DNA of 64,000 nt from assembly GCF_026191635.1 (NCBI RefSeq), contig NZ_JAKRRW010000006.1:124001-188000 (forward strand), read 5' to 3'. Below the pieces are notes generated by a model. That model saw only the letters and a list, made by a program, of their open reading frames with translations, ran no database searches and was not told the DNA's origin. How positions within the stretch are numbered: the first letter of the stretch is position 1; every line of letters starts with the position of its first letter. Source of the stretch: Photobacterium obscurum. Its GTDB lineage: Bacteria > Pseudomonadota > Gammaproteobacteria > Enterobacterales > Vibrionaceae. The translations under genes and the position numbers were made by a program. This document shows, in pieces, positions 45,032 through 54,288 of the stretch.

Positions 45032-46936
45032 TTAGGCTTCAACCAGCATACGTCCCCGCATCTCCATATGAAGCGCATGGCAGAACCAGTTACAGTAGTA
45101 CCACTGAACGCCTGGCTTATTGGCAATAAAGGTAATGGATGCCGTTGCCTGCGGACCGATTTCCATCTGCACGCCATGATTGGTCATACAGAAGCCGTGG
45201 GTTACGTCTTCTACCATGTCCAGGTTAGTAACGACTATAGTGACTTCATCGCCTAACTTGACCTTAAACTCTGTCATCCCGAAATTTGGTGCAACTGAGG
45301 TCATGTAAACTCGTACCTTGTTGCCATCACGGATCACTTTGTTCTGGGTCATTACGTCGACACCGTCTTTTTTCGCCATTGCCAGTGTTTCTGCGAAGAT
45401 AGGATCATCTCGCGTCCAGAGCTTCTGCGGCTTGACTTTGCTACGGTGAACAATCATACAGTCATGGGGTTCCGCATAGGTGGGACCGTCATGAACCAGC
45501 TTCATCTCATCACCGGATATATCAATCAGCTGATCATTTTCAGGGCGTAGCGGTCCGACTGGCAAGAAACGGTCTTTCGAGAATTTACATAGAGAGATCA
45601 GCCATTTACCATCAGCGTCACGAGTTTCACCCTGTGAGGTATGGTTATGACCCGGTTGGTAATGGACATCTAGCTTCTGGCGGATATAGTTAACTTTTTC
45701 GCCGTTGTAGGCTTTGATTGCATCTTCGACATTCCACTTTGCAATCTGGCTATCTAGGAACAAGGTCGTATAAGCATTGCCCTTATTATCAAAGGCAGTA
45801 TGAAGCGGACCTAAGCCTAGTTCAGGTTCAGCGACGATAGCGTCACGTGGTTTTATTTTGTCGCTGAATAGGTCATCAAGCTTGTCGATTGCAATAACAG
45901 AAACCGTTGGCGATAGTTTACCGTTGGCAACAAAGTACTTACCGTCCGACGATGTATTCAGTCCATGCGGGGATTTGGGAACCGGGACGTAGCGTGTAAG
46001 ATCGGACCCTTTGCGGCCATCTAGAACGGGAACATTATTGCCATTGTAAGTTTTGAAATTGCCGGCTTTCAGCGCGGCTTCACAACGGGCTAGATTGAAG
46101 ATAACCACATGATCACGCTCGGCGGTGATCATTTCGCCCAGCGTCATTCCCATCTCGGAGTTATAGCAGGTTGACGCGAAGTACTTACCGTCGTAGTCAG
46201 CATCGGTATTATCCAGGTTACCATCAACCATCACCTGGAATGCAACTTCCATTTTTTCGGCATCAACCACGTTAAACAACGAACGGTAGGTACTGATGTC
46301 TTCGAGTGACGACTTGCCGTCGTTGTTCATCGGTATTTCAAATTCGCCATTACAGATCACGTATTTGGTTTCAGGGACTTTTTGTACCCGTAAGCCGTGG
46401 ATGGCTTGTACATTCGGGATCGTCAGCATTTTGTCCGTTTTCATGACATTACAGCGAATACGGGCAACCCGGCTGTTGGCCTTGTCGTTAATGAATACGT
46501 ACTTACCGTTGTATCTTCCGTCTGTCATGCTCATGTGCGGGTGATGTGAGTCACCGACCAAAATATCGGCACTGTCGCCTTTGATACGCTTACTTTCGTT
46601 GGTGAGGCCCCAGCCTGTTGCACTGTCGGTGTTAAATACCGGGATTCGCATCAGTTCACGCATTGACGGCAGGCCCAAAATACGGACTTCGCCAGAATGG
46701 CCGCCACTCCAGAACCCGTAGTATTCGTCGAGGTCACCGGGGTGAACAAACGGGCTGTTAGCCGCTTCTGCAGCCTTGGCTTGCGCCATTGAGGCAAACA
46801 TGGCAGCTGACATCGGAGCGACCGCGGCACCGAGGCCGATAGCGGCAGTCTTTCCGAAAAATTTGCGCCGTTCTTCGTTTGGCAATGTCTCTTGGTTAGC
46901 TTGCTCTATCAGATCATTGTTCTTGTTATCACTCAT
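45032..46936 (-). CDS. nosZ: Nitrous oxide reductase NosZ, clade I type
   Basis: A 634-aa periplasmic copper enzyme that reduces N2O to N2. A Tat signal is clear ([13 protein letters not shown]). The beta-propeller domain holding the CuZ histidines is followed by the cupredoxin domain with the CuA site [12 protein letters not shown] near the C-terminus and [11 protein letters not shown] before it. Tat export and the accompanying nosR point to clade I. nosR is upstream and nosDFYL downstream, so the enzyme should be fully matured. Confidence 0.97.
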   Translation of the reverse strand: MSDNKNNDLIEQANQETLPNEERRKFFGKTAAIGLGAAVAPMSAAMFASMAQAKAAEAANSPFVHPGDLDEYYGFWSGGHSGEVRILGLPSMRELMRIPVFNTDSATGWGLTNESKRIKGDSADILVGDSHHPHMSMTDGRYNGKYVFINDKANSRVARIRCNVMKTDKMLTIPNVQAIHGLRVQKVPETKYVICNGEFEIPMNNDGKSSLEDISTYRSLFNVVDAEKMEVAFQVMVDGNLDNTDADYDGKYFASTCYNSEMGMTLGEMITAERDHVVIFNLARCEAALKAGNFKTYNGNNVPVLDGRKGSDLTRYVPVPKSPHGLNTSSDGKYFVANGKLSPTVSVIAIDKLDDLFSDKIKPRDAIVAEPELGLGPLHTAFDNKGNAYTTLFLDSQIAKWNVEDAIKAYNGEKVNYIRQKLDVHYQPGHNHTSQGETRDADGKWLISLCKFSKDRFLPVGPLRPENDQLIDISGDEMKLVHDGPTYAEPHDCMIVHRSKVKPQKLWTRDDPIFAETLAMAKKDGVDVMTQNKVIRDGNKVRVYMTSVAPNFGMTEFKVKLGDEVTIVVTNLDMVEDVTHGFCMTNHGVQMEIGPQATASITFIANKPGVQWYYCNWFCHALHMEMRGRMLVEA

Positions 46937-47056
46937 GTTTGGCTCTCCATACCGTCGTATTTAGGTGACCACAGCAGTTAATATTTATAGGGTTAATAAC
47001 GTTATCTGTTGTTTTAAGTTGTCTCAGTTTCCTTTTTCTTGGTAGATAACAAGTAC

Positions 47057-49189
47057 CTACTCTGTAACAACTACTGGAATATCCAGTTCCTTGTCACGGC
47101 GTTTCTTACGTGCCATTTTTTTCAGTGGCGGACATTTTTCTTCGTTGTAATAGGTGATTTGACAGTCGAGGCAGTAATGGCACTCTCGCATATTGATTAC
47201 GCCATCGGGCTGGATTGCTTGGATCTCACACTCTTTCGCGCATGTTTTGCACGGGGTGCCACACTCCGGACGGCGCTTTAACCAGTTAAATAACCGTACG
47301 TTACTGGTGACCGACAATGCGGCGCCGAGTGGACACAGGTAGCGGCAGAAGGTTTTGCGGTTAAACAGGTTCAGCAAAATCAGGAATGCTGCCCAGGCGA
47401 TAAACGGCCACTCACGATCAAATTTCAGTAAGAAGGTGGTTTTAAATGGCTCGATTTCGGCAAATTGTTCGGCCATTGCCAGAGAATCCAGAGAGAGGCC
47501 GAATAGGCCCAGAAGAATCAGGTATTTGATGGCCCATAAGCGCTCATGTACGGCATATGGTAATTCGAGCTGGGGGATCCGGAAGTGGCGGGCAAATTGA
47601 TTGACCAGCTCCTGTAAGGCGCCAAACGGACAGAGCCAGCCACAGTAAACTGCGCGTCCCCACAGGATGATGGTGACCGCAGCGGCACACCACAGAATAA
47701 AAATAATCGGATCCAGCAAGAACAGATCCCAGGAAAAATCACCCATTAATGCCTGTAAGAAGGTGAATACATTCACCACTGACAGCTGACCGCCCCAAGC
47801 CCAACCGATAAACACCACGGTCACGATCAGGAAGCCATGACGTAAGTTATGCATAAAGGTAGGGTGACGAACCAATATATCCTGGAAGAACAGAATCAGC
47901 AGCAATACCCCCAGCAGAATAAGAATTATCACGACTTCAACCTGACGTTCTTTCCAGACTTGCTGGGTCAGAGAAAGTTCGGGTTCGGGAACAATCGCAG
48001 GCGGGGTATCGACATATTTTTCCAGCATGTCATAGCTGCCTTTGAAACTGGTAAAAATACTATCAACCGGACCGGTCTGGCGTCGTACCAGCAGTTCAAG
48101 TTGCCAGCTAGCGCCGGGATCCAGCTCATGGTGCGCCTGTACCCGGAATACCGACATCTCTTTAAAGCTTGGTGCGCCAGCAATGTATAGATCTGTAATA
48201 CGGTTGTGGTCGAGATCTCGGAAAGAAACTTCGTTCTCATTTTGGTGGATCTGGATGCGATCAAAGATCCCGCCACGGACATAGCCGGAGCCCTTAAATG
48301 AGTAGCCGTTACCGAATACAGCCACTAAGTGTTCGCCTGGTTTCAGTGACTTAGTCAACCACTCATAGTCGGCGTCACCGAAAAGGTTACGACCGATGGT
48401 AGGAACGTCGGCCAATGCAAAGTAGATTTCGGCAAACATTTCCTGTTTTTCATCGGCAGGCGCGTTATCGATATGCTCGGCTTCTGTACCAACAAAGGCT
48501 TCATCGATTTTTTCATTGGTCAGGTAGAGCTTACGAATTGAGCCGTCACCGGTTAGCTGAAGCCAGTCTGCTTTTTCAAATTTGTCCTGATAAATGGTCG
48601 ATGGCGGCTGAATGATTGTTTGCTGATTTTTAACAATCCCCAGAGACTGAGCCACCTTGGTAGCGGCTTTAGTCACCGCGACATTCATTACCATAACGGT
48701 TACAGTGGCACCGGACAGACCGTCTACGGCGACATAACCCTGGTTTTCGTTGCCACCGACTTTGATCCTGTCTTTGACTGATAACCCTGCGTACTGATCG
48801 GCAAATGCCCACAATTTCTGCTCTGGAATACCGGCCAGAATGATCGGTTCATGGTGTTCCAATACCTTGGCGGTGAGGTAGTTACCTTGCGGATCGATGG
48901 CAACCAGCATATTGACCGGTTCGCCGGAATAAGCAGGAATTTTAGCGACATCATTGGTTTCAAAGGCATAGCCGATGATGTCCTGATCTTGATAAACATA
49001 CCAGACCGGGATCTCACCTTGTTTGTCGGCAATTTTAGTTGCGTCCGGGAAGGTTTCTCTGATCAGGGGGATAGGATCTTTGGGCGGACTGACAAACAAA
49101 GCACTTGCTGGTGCAACGCCTCCTACAAACAGCAAGGTAAATAGGATTACGCGAAACATCATTGTTTTGAGTAGGCTGAGAGTTTGCAC
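47057..49189 (-). CDS. nosR: NosR membrane flavo/iron-sulphur protein
   Basis: A polytopic electron donor and regulator for NosZ, about 710 aa. I prefer GTG 49189, seven bases after AGGAG, giving a signal-like N-terminus; TTG 49192 or 49207 and ATG 49162 are alternatives. The periplasmic FMN-binding domain holds a DGLSGATVT flavinylation motif (ApbE-type). Membrane segments follow from about residue 420, with cysteine motifs CGWLCPFG and RYLCPLG and two C-terminal ferredoxin motifs (CKTCAKEC, CHYCLDC). It heads the nos cluster. Confidence 0.95.
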   Translation of the reverse strand: MQTLSLLKTMMFRVILFTLLFVGGVAPASALFVSPPKDPIPLIRETFPDATKIADKQGEIPVWYVYQDQDIIGYAFETNDVAKIPAYSGEPVNMLVAIDPQGNYLTAKVLEHHEPIILAGIPEQKLWAFADQYAGLSVKDRIKVGGNENQGYVAVDGLSGATVTVMVMNVAVTKAATKVAQSLGIVKNQQTIIQPPSTIYQDKFEKADWLQLTGDGSIRKLYLTNEKIDEAFVGTEAEHIDNAPADEKQEMFAEIYFALADVPTIGRNLFGDADYEWLTKSLKPGEHLVAVFGNGYSFKGSGYVRGGIFDRIQIHQNENEVSFRDLDHNRITDLYIAGAPSFKEMSVFRVQAHHELDPGASWQLELLVRRQTGPVDSIFTSFKGSYDMLEKYVDTPPAIVPEPELSLTQQVWKERQVEVVIILILLGVLLLILFFQDILVRHPTFMHNLRHGFLIVTVVFIGWAWGGQLSVVNVFTFLQALMGDFSWDLFLLDPIIFILWCAAAVTIILWGRAVYCGWLCPFGALQELVNQFARHFRIPQLELPYAVHERLWAIKYLILLGLFGLSLDSLAMAEQFAEIEPFKTTFLLKFDREWPFIAWAAFLILLNLFNRKTFCRYLCPLGAALSVTSNVRLFNWLKRRPECGTPCKTCAKECEIQAIQPDGVINMRECHYCLDCQITYYNEEKCPPLKKMARKKRRDKELDIPVVVTE

Positions 49190-49265
49190 CAATGAACTCC
49201 TAGGCAAGGCAATTACCTAATAACACATAATGAGGTATTTTAAATGCATCTTTATGGTTTTGAGC

Positions 49266-49279
49266 ATGATTAAGATCAA
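49266..49279. promoter_or_regulatory. FNR-type site upstream of nosR
   Basis: ATGATTAAGATCAA has one mismatch from TTGAT-N4-ATCAA. It is 77-90 bases before the chosen nosR start, a fitting place for anaerobic activation. Confidence 0.7.
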
Positions 49280-49450
49280 TTTATTTACATGTTGTAACAT
49301 CTATCTTGTTGAAGTGAGACTTCAATAGTAGTTGAGTCATCACCTTTTAATAGAAATGCGTGAGCTAAATGAGTTGTGTATCAAATTATTGGCGTAGAAA
49401 GGGGGGATATTTAGAGGGAGCTTGGTAATTGGCTGATTGAATGGGAGAAA

Positions 49451-49478
49451 TTAAGCCCGAAGCACATGCCGGGCTTAA
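49451..49478 (-). terminator. Terminator after the lipoprotein peptidase gene
   Basis: TTAAGCCCG (49451-49459) pairs perfectly with CGGGCTTAA (49470-49478); the minus strand continues into AATTTCT. Confidence 0.82.
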
Positions 49479-49519
49479 GAATTACCTATATAGCTGCCCC
49501 AGTTGACAGCGATGCCATG

Positions 49520-50524
49520 TTAGCGGTTTTTCAGCCACTGATAGATAAGATCTTTGTAGTTAGACCTGAACTGATCATAGCTAGTGACTTCGCCTTGAGA
49601 TTCGGCAGATTGGTTATCAAAATCTTCTTTAAACAGGGCGTAAGCTTGCTCCGGTGTGTTTGATAATACCATGTGGTCGTGGCCATCGGTATGTGGGGCG
49701 TCGTCCATGTGCCAGTGATCTTTTTTGATAAATTCCGTCATTGCACCATGGCCCCAACCTTGTTCGTCAAGATAGGTAGCAATAGTTGCAAACACATCAT
49801 AATCGTCGAAGCTGCTGTCGCCACCATCTAGGATATTGTTGTTCATGCTACGGCTTTCCATTTCGGTAGCCTGCTTGTTCCATTCCTTTGCTGAAAGTGG
49901 GCGAGAGCCTACAGCGAACTCGGCTATCCCTTCGTTATACCAGCCTGGCAGTATACTAAGGTTGACTTGATTATTGTTATATTGGCTATTAACCAGATGC
50001 GTTATTTCATGTTTGATGAGATGGAAGAACTTGTCACTGCCATGATTGTGTTTTTTGACCGTCACAGACTCTGAACCATGCCCTGATGCCATGCTTCCCT
50101 TGGTGTTTCGAATACAGATCCCCAGCTTGTTCCGATAGGCATTGGTCAGTATTTCAGCTTTGGTCACGTTTAGTGCTTGGGCTATTTGTCCTAGGGCAAC
50201 TTCATATAACTGAGTGACATAAAGCATTTCGTCATCACTCACACCTGACTCCCGGCTGACTTCGAACCATTCTGAGTCAAAAGCCGGTTGGCCGACACAA
50301 TATGGTGTGCTCATATGGCCGCGTTTGTCGGTATACAGGCCGTTATCGACTTGCGGATTTTTTGCGACAAGTGTTGCGTATTGCTTCATATCGCGCTTCA
50401 AATCATCAGTGTCGTAACTGCCCCCCGTACCCCAGCCACTTATTGATTGTGCATCGTCTTCAGTTGCACCACACCCAGCCAAGGCAACAAGTACTGATAG
50501 TGCCGCGATAGATTTTAGCTTCAT
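49520..50524 (-). CDS. Lipoprotein with zinc-metallopeptidase motif
   Basis: A 334-aa lipoprotein (lipobox VALAGC, cysteine at residue 18). Residues 172-176 are HEITH, and Glu198 lies in GWYNEGIAEF 22 residues later, the pattern of a gluzincin peptidase active site. The flanking sequence is acidic and histidine-rich near 270-285 (HWHMDDAPHTDGHDH), which may bind metal. I do not recognise a named family. Neighbours (nos cluster and DUF2784 gene) give no functional clue. Peptidase activity is inferred from motif only. Confidence 0.8.
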   Translation of the reverse strand: MKLKSIAALSVLVALAGCGATEDDAQSISGWGTGGSYDTDDLKRDMKQYATLVAKNPQVDNGLYTDKRGHMSTPYCVGQPAFDSEWFEVSRESGVSDDEMLYVTQLYEVALGQIAQALNVTKAEILTNAYRNKLGICIRNTKGSMASGHGSESVTVKKHNHGSDKFFHLIKHEITHLVNSQYNNNQVNLSILPGWYNEGIAEFAVGSRPLSAKEWNKQATEMESRSMNNNILDGGDSSFDDYDVFATIATYLDEQGWGHGAMTEFIKKDHWHMDDAPHTDGHDHMVLSNTPEQAYALFKEDFDNQSAESQGEVTSYDQFRSNYKDLIYQWLKNR

Positions 50525-50671
50525 TGTAATTATCTCTATGATTATTAAAGCAAAGCTGGATTCTACATGGTGGTTTAGACTTAACTATTGATAATAATGT
50601 ATGTTGTGACTCGCATCACTTATTCTAATGGTTTGGCATGGTTGTATAAATCTGAATGAGGAGTTAAGACG

Positions 50672-51040
50672 GTGGTTTACCGAGTTTTGGCTGACTCTGT
50701 CGTGATACTGCACTTGTTGTTTATCGTCTTTGCTTTGTTGGGCGGGCTGATGGTGTTATGGCGAAGCTATTGGGTTTTCATTCATTTACCTGCGGCTATT
50801 TGGAGCGCGTTGGTCAGCTTTAAAGGCTGGGTCTGCCCGTTGACGCCTTTGGAAGTTTATTTGAGGAAGAGGGCCGGTAGCGAGGGATATAGTGAAGGGT
50901 TTGTTGAGCACTATCTCATTCCGCTGATCTATCCGAATGGTTTGAGCTTCAATGTACAGGTTATTCTCGGTATCACTGCCGTGGTGATCAATCTCGCTAT
51001 TTACTCTATCGTCTATTATTGGCGAAGAGGGCGGAAATAA
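50672..51040 (+). CDS. DUF2784 membrane protein
   Basis: A 122-aa protein starting GTG 50672 with GAGGAG eight bases upstream. It has three or four hydrophobic segments, and motifs LADSVVILHLLFIVF and GWVCPLTPLE characteristic of DUF2784. Function is unknown. It is followed by a hydrolase gene 24 bases later and probably shares its transcript. Confidence 0.9.
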   Translation: MVYRVLADSVVILHLLFIVFALLGGLMVLWRSYWVFIHLPAAIWSALVSFKGWVCPLTPLEVYLRKRAGSEGYSEGFVEHYLIPLIYPNGLSFNVQVILGITAVVINLAIYSIVYYWRRGRK

Positions 51041-51064
51041 CAGGTGAGAAGGTGGGTGGTGGGG

Positions 51065-51820
51065 ATGAAAAATATACTACTTGCGATATTGCTGTTTTAC
51101 ATGCTCTTCAGTCTGACCTTTTGTGCGTTACAGCGTAAATTATTGTATTTTCCGCAACCGGCGAGTGATATATACGGTGAGGCCAATATCCACTTTGATA
51201 TTAATGGTGAGCTGCTGAATGGCTGGGTGTTGAACGAAGGTCAGGCGAAGGCACTTATCTATTACGGTGGAAATGCCGAAAATATTGAAGCTAACATTCC
51301 ATTTTTTGAGGCGGTACTACCGGCTTACACCGTCTACTTAATTCCCTACCGAGGATATGGCGATAACGCCGGGGTACCTACCGAGCAGGCGCTTTATAGC
51401 GATGCCGTGCATATTTTTCAGCAGATAAAGGCTAGGCACGAGTCCATTTCTTTGATGGGGCGAAGCCTTGGTTCCGGCATCGCTACCTACGTTGCAGCCA
51501 ATCGGAAAGTAGACAAACTGGTGCTGGTAACCCCTTTTGATAGTATTGAAAACGTAGCGAAAGATATTTATTGGATGCTTCCGGTTTCTCTGTTTATCAA
51601 AGACAAGTTTCGTTCTGCTGAACATGTGAAAGATATTACTGCGAAAACCTATATTTTTGTTGCAGAAAATGATCAGGTTATTCCTCGTGCGCGTACGGAA
51701 CGACTCATTGCCCTGTTTAACGAACAGCTGGTAGAAGTGATTGTTGTTAGCGGAGCCGGTCATAATACGATTTCGCAATATTCAACGTATGTGGACGGGA
51801 TCAGGCGGGCGTTGAATTAA
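51065..51820 (+). CDS. Membrane-anchored alpha/beta hydrolase
   Basis: A 251-aa serine hydrolase of the BEM46/ABHD13-like group. I prefer ATG 51065 over GTG 51044 because it begins the membrane segment directly. The N-terminal hydrophobic helix (about 3-22) ends near a cysteine, then LLYFPQP, a typical family block. Nucleophile Ser134 is in GRSLGSG, the acid in ENDQVIP and the histidine in GAGHN. It probably faces the periplasm. Substrate unknown. Confidence 0.92.
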   Translation: MKNILLAILLFYMLFSLTFCALQRKLLYFPQPASDIYGEANIHFDINGELLNGWVLNEGQAKALIYYGGNAENIEANIPFFEAVLPAYTVYLIPYRGYGDNAGVPTEQALYSDAVHIFQQIKARHESISLMGRSLGSGIATYVAANRKVDKLVLVTPFDSIENVAKDIYWMLPVSLFIKDKFRSAEHVKDITAKTYIFVAENDQVIPRARTERLIALFNEQLVEVIVVSGAGHNTISQYSTYVDGIRRALN

Positions 51821-51856
51821 GCCATCAGCAGGTGAAGCTCTCCACCTGCTGATGGC
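51821..51856. terminator. Strong bidirectional hairpin
   Basis: GCCATCAGCAGGTG (51821-51834) and CACCTGCTGATGGC (51843-51856) form a perfect 14-bp stem with an eight-base loop. It separates the convergent hydrolase and alcohol dehydrogenase genes. T-tracts are short in both directions. Confidence 0.8.
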
Positions 51857-51865
51857 TGTAAAGTG

Positions 51866-53065
51866 TTAGGCCGCTGTGGCGTTGTCACTTTGTGGTGGCT
51901 CGACAAGGAATTGTCGCAACAAACTTTCACATTGCTTTTGATTCATATAGCCCGGTACTGGATAGGTGCCATGGGCCTCTGCTAATGCCCGCTTGGCTAT
52001 CAGCGGAATATCGGCAGGCAGCAGTTCTGGGAAATTGGTTGGAATATTCAGCTGTCGGTTTAGCTCAATAACAGCATCAATAAATTCTTCACCGTCACGA
52101 AGGCCGAGAATTGCAGCCAGCTCATCCATACGTTTCATGCAGTAAGGTTGCAAGAAGCGTAAGACCATAGGAAGCAGAACTGCGTTCGCATGTCCATGCG
52201 GGATATGGTACATCCCCCCTAGCTGGTGAGCGATTGCATGGACATAACCCACGAATGCCCGGGTAAAGGCACAACCAGCCTCGTAGGAGGCGATGGACAT
52301 TTGCTCGCGGGCTTCAAGATCCTGACCATCTTCGTAAGCCTTCGGCAGGTACTTGAATATTTTCTCTATGGCTTGTTTGGCATAACGATCGGTCAGTGGC
52401 GTGTTGAAAGTTCCGATATAGGCTTCAACGGCATGGGTTAAAGCATCCATGCCCGTTGCGGCTGTCATGGCTTTGGGCAGACCCGTCATCAGGCTGGGAT
52501 CAATGATGGCAAAGTCAGGTAGCAGTACCGGATCCATAATGGCGAATTTTTGCCGAGCTGTTGGATCGGAAACCACGGCGGCAACGGTTGCTTCTGAGCC
52601 GGTACCTGCAGTGGTAGGGATAGCCATAAACGGGGGGAGTTTTTTGCGAATTTTAAGTTTACCGACAAGAGAGCGAACAGGGCGATCTTTAACCACCTTG
52701 GCTCCGATGATTTTGGCACAATCGATAGGCGAACCTCCGCCGAGCGCGACAATAGCATCACAATCGTGTTTTTTATAGAAATCAGCCCCTGTGGCGACAA
52801 TAGCAACGGTCGGATCAGGTGTTACATGATCAAAGATAACGAATTCAATATTACTGGCGGTTAATGAGTCGCACAGTGAGTTGGTTAGCCCGAGCGAGTG
52901 CAACATCTTATCTGTCACAATAAGGACTTTCTTGGCGCCTGCCGACGACATCAGTGCGCCAGCCTCAGAAACGCTATTGATCCCTGTTTCTAACTGCGGG
53001 AAAGGGATCGTAATTAGTTTGTTGAGCTGCTTGTTAACGCTAATAATGGTTTTGTATAACAACAT
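51866..53065 (-). CDS. Iron-containing alcohol dehydrogenase
   Basis: A 399-aa group III NAD(P)-linked dehydrogenase. Nucleotide-binding GGGSPIDCAK and the metal region DALTHAVEAY with HAIAHQLGG and HGHANA are present. The ATG at 53065 has AAGGATTT at good spacing. It is the third gene of a unit with glycyl radical enzyme and activase, so it likely reduces the aldehyde made by that enzyme, for instance 3-hydroxypropanal to 1,3-propanediol or propanal to propanol. Confidence 0.93.
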   Translation of the reverse strand: MLLYKTIISVNKQLNKLITIPFPQLETGINSVSEAGALMSSAGAKKVLIVTDKMLHSLGLTNSLCDSLTASNIEFVIFDHVTPDPTVAIVATGADFYKKHDCDAIVALGGGSPIDCAKIIGAKVVKDRPVRSLVGKLKIRKKLPPFMAIPTTAGTGSEATVAAVVSDPTARQKFAIMDPVLLPDFAIIDPSLMTGLPKAMTAATGMDALTHAVEAYIGTFNTPLTDRYAKQAIEKIFKYLPKAYEDGQDLEAREQMSIASYEAGCAFTRAFVGYVHAIAHQLGGMYHIPHGHANAVLLPMVLRFLQPYCMKRMDELAAILGLRDGEEFIDAVIELNRQLNIPTNFPELLPADIPLIAKRALAEAHGTYPVPGYMNQKQCESLLRQFLVEPPQSDNATAA

Positions 53066-53152
53066 AGATAAATCCTTTTAAACAGACGTTTGAATTATAA
53101 ACATTAAAAGACAATTTAGTATTAGACTTGGTTCATAGTTTTAAGGATGCTA

Positions 53153-54208
53153 TCAAGGTATTGCACCTGGTTGCTGTTCGTTACTTATCTGGTTTCCGGT
53201 TCCTGCAACGGCCGGCACCCCCAGTTCACACATTTGTTGGGCAAAGTTACGGAGTGTTTGTTCCCATACTTTTCTGGCGGGTGGGGAGAAGCTGGCCATT
53301 GGGTAGGGGATCTGAAGCGCCTGATATTTATCTTCGCCAAGCTTACGGAACGGCAACAGCTGAACCTGCTTCACGCTTCCCTTCAGCTCCTGTTTGATAA
53401 ATTGAGCGGTTTCCCTCAGGTTTTCTTTCGTCCCATTGTGTTCCGGCACGACAGGAATACGAATAACTATCGGGGTATCTGATTGTGCGATCCTCTTCAG
53501 GTTGTCTAATATCAGCTGGTTTGAAGCCCCAATGAACATTTTGTGTTTGTCGGCATGCATGTGTTTTAGGTCACAAAGCGCTAAGTCAATATAAGGCAGC
53601 GCCTTATCCAAGGTTGCCGTTGGGTAGTGCAAGGCTGTTTCGACACAGGTGTTGATCCCAAGCGAGTGCGCAGCTTTGAGTATGTCAGTCGCGAATTTAT
53701 GTTGTAGAAGCGCTTCGCCGCCGGAGAGGGTAAGGCCGCCGCCAGATTCTTTGTAAAATTGCCGGTCTTTGAGCACTTCTTGGAGGACTTCACTGACGGT
53801 AACGATTTTCCCCCATACTTTGAGTGCATCGGACGGACAGGCGTTAGCCATCTCCAGCTGCTCGCCGAGCGGAATACCTTTGAGGCTGATCACTTTATGT
53901 TCACGGTTTGTTTTCAGCGTGCACCGGAGGCTGGCCTTGAGGCACGCATCGCATTTGTCAGTACCGATACAGCGGTTGGAATAAATCCCCACCTGTGGCC
54001 GTTTTTTTATGCTCTCAGGGTTGCTGCACCAGAGGCAGCGCAGGGAGCAGCCTTTTAGAAAAACTACGGTGCGGATCCCCGGGCCGTCATGGACGCTAAA
54101 ACGCTGGATATTGATAATGACGCCTTTGGTTTCGGGAACGACTATGTTCAGGGGGCTCGCTGTGGCGTTATTTTTTAATTCTGGATATAGCATTAGTGGC
54201 TCCATCAT
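53153..54208 (-). CDS. Glycyl-radical enzyme activase (radical SAM)
   Basis: A 351-aa radical SAM protein that installs the glycyl radical on the neighbouring enzyme. The SAM cluster is CSLRCLWC near residue 54. A ferredoxin-like insert with more cysteines (CIGTDKCDAC...CTL, then NACPSDAL) follows, as in dehydratase-type activases such as PflC and DhaB2. SGGEALLQ is the usual GGE motif. It lies between the GRE and alcohol dehydrogenase genes on the minus strand. Confidence 0.94.
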   Translation of the reverse strand: MMEPLMLYPELKNNATASPLNIVVPETKGVIINIQRFSVHDGPGIRTVVFLKGCSLRCLWCSNPESIKKRPQVGIYSNRCIGTDKCDACLKASLRCTLKTNREHKVISLKGIPLGEQLEMANACPSDALKVWGKIVTVSEVLQEVLKDRQFYKESGGGLTLSGGEALLQHKFATDILKAAHSLGINTCVETALHYPTATLDKALPYIDLALCDLKHMHADKHKMFIGASNQLILDNLKRIAQSDTPIVIRIPVVPEHNGTKENLRETAQFIKQELKGSVKQVQLLPFRKLGEDKYQALQIPYPMASFSPPARKVWEQTLRNFAQQMCELGVPAVAGTGNQISNEQQPGAIP

Positions 54209-54239
54209 GAAGTCATATCATGACGCTTTGTCGTGAAGT

Positions 54240-54258
54240 GGCCCTCAATCAGAGGGCC
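54240..54258 (-). terminator. Hairpin between glycyl radical enzyme and activase genes
   Basis: GGCCCTC (54240-54246) pairs with GAGGGCC (54252-54258) in the 80-base gap. It has no T-tract and may stabilise or attenuate the message, keeping activase below enzyme level. Confidence 0.55.
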
Positions 54259-54288
54259 CTTCAGTATCAGTGATTAATAGAATCACCT

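Larger units (their letters stand above)
49190..49519. promoter_or_regulatory. Upstream region of nosR
   Basis: A 330-base gap containing an FNR-like site (49266-49279) and the terminator of the lipoprotein peptidase gene (49451-49478). I see no gene. Confidence 0.65.
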
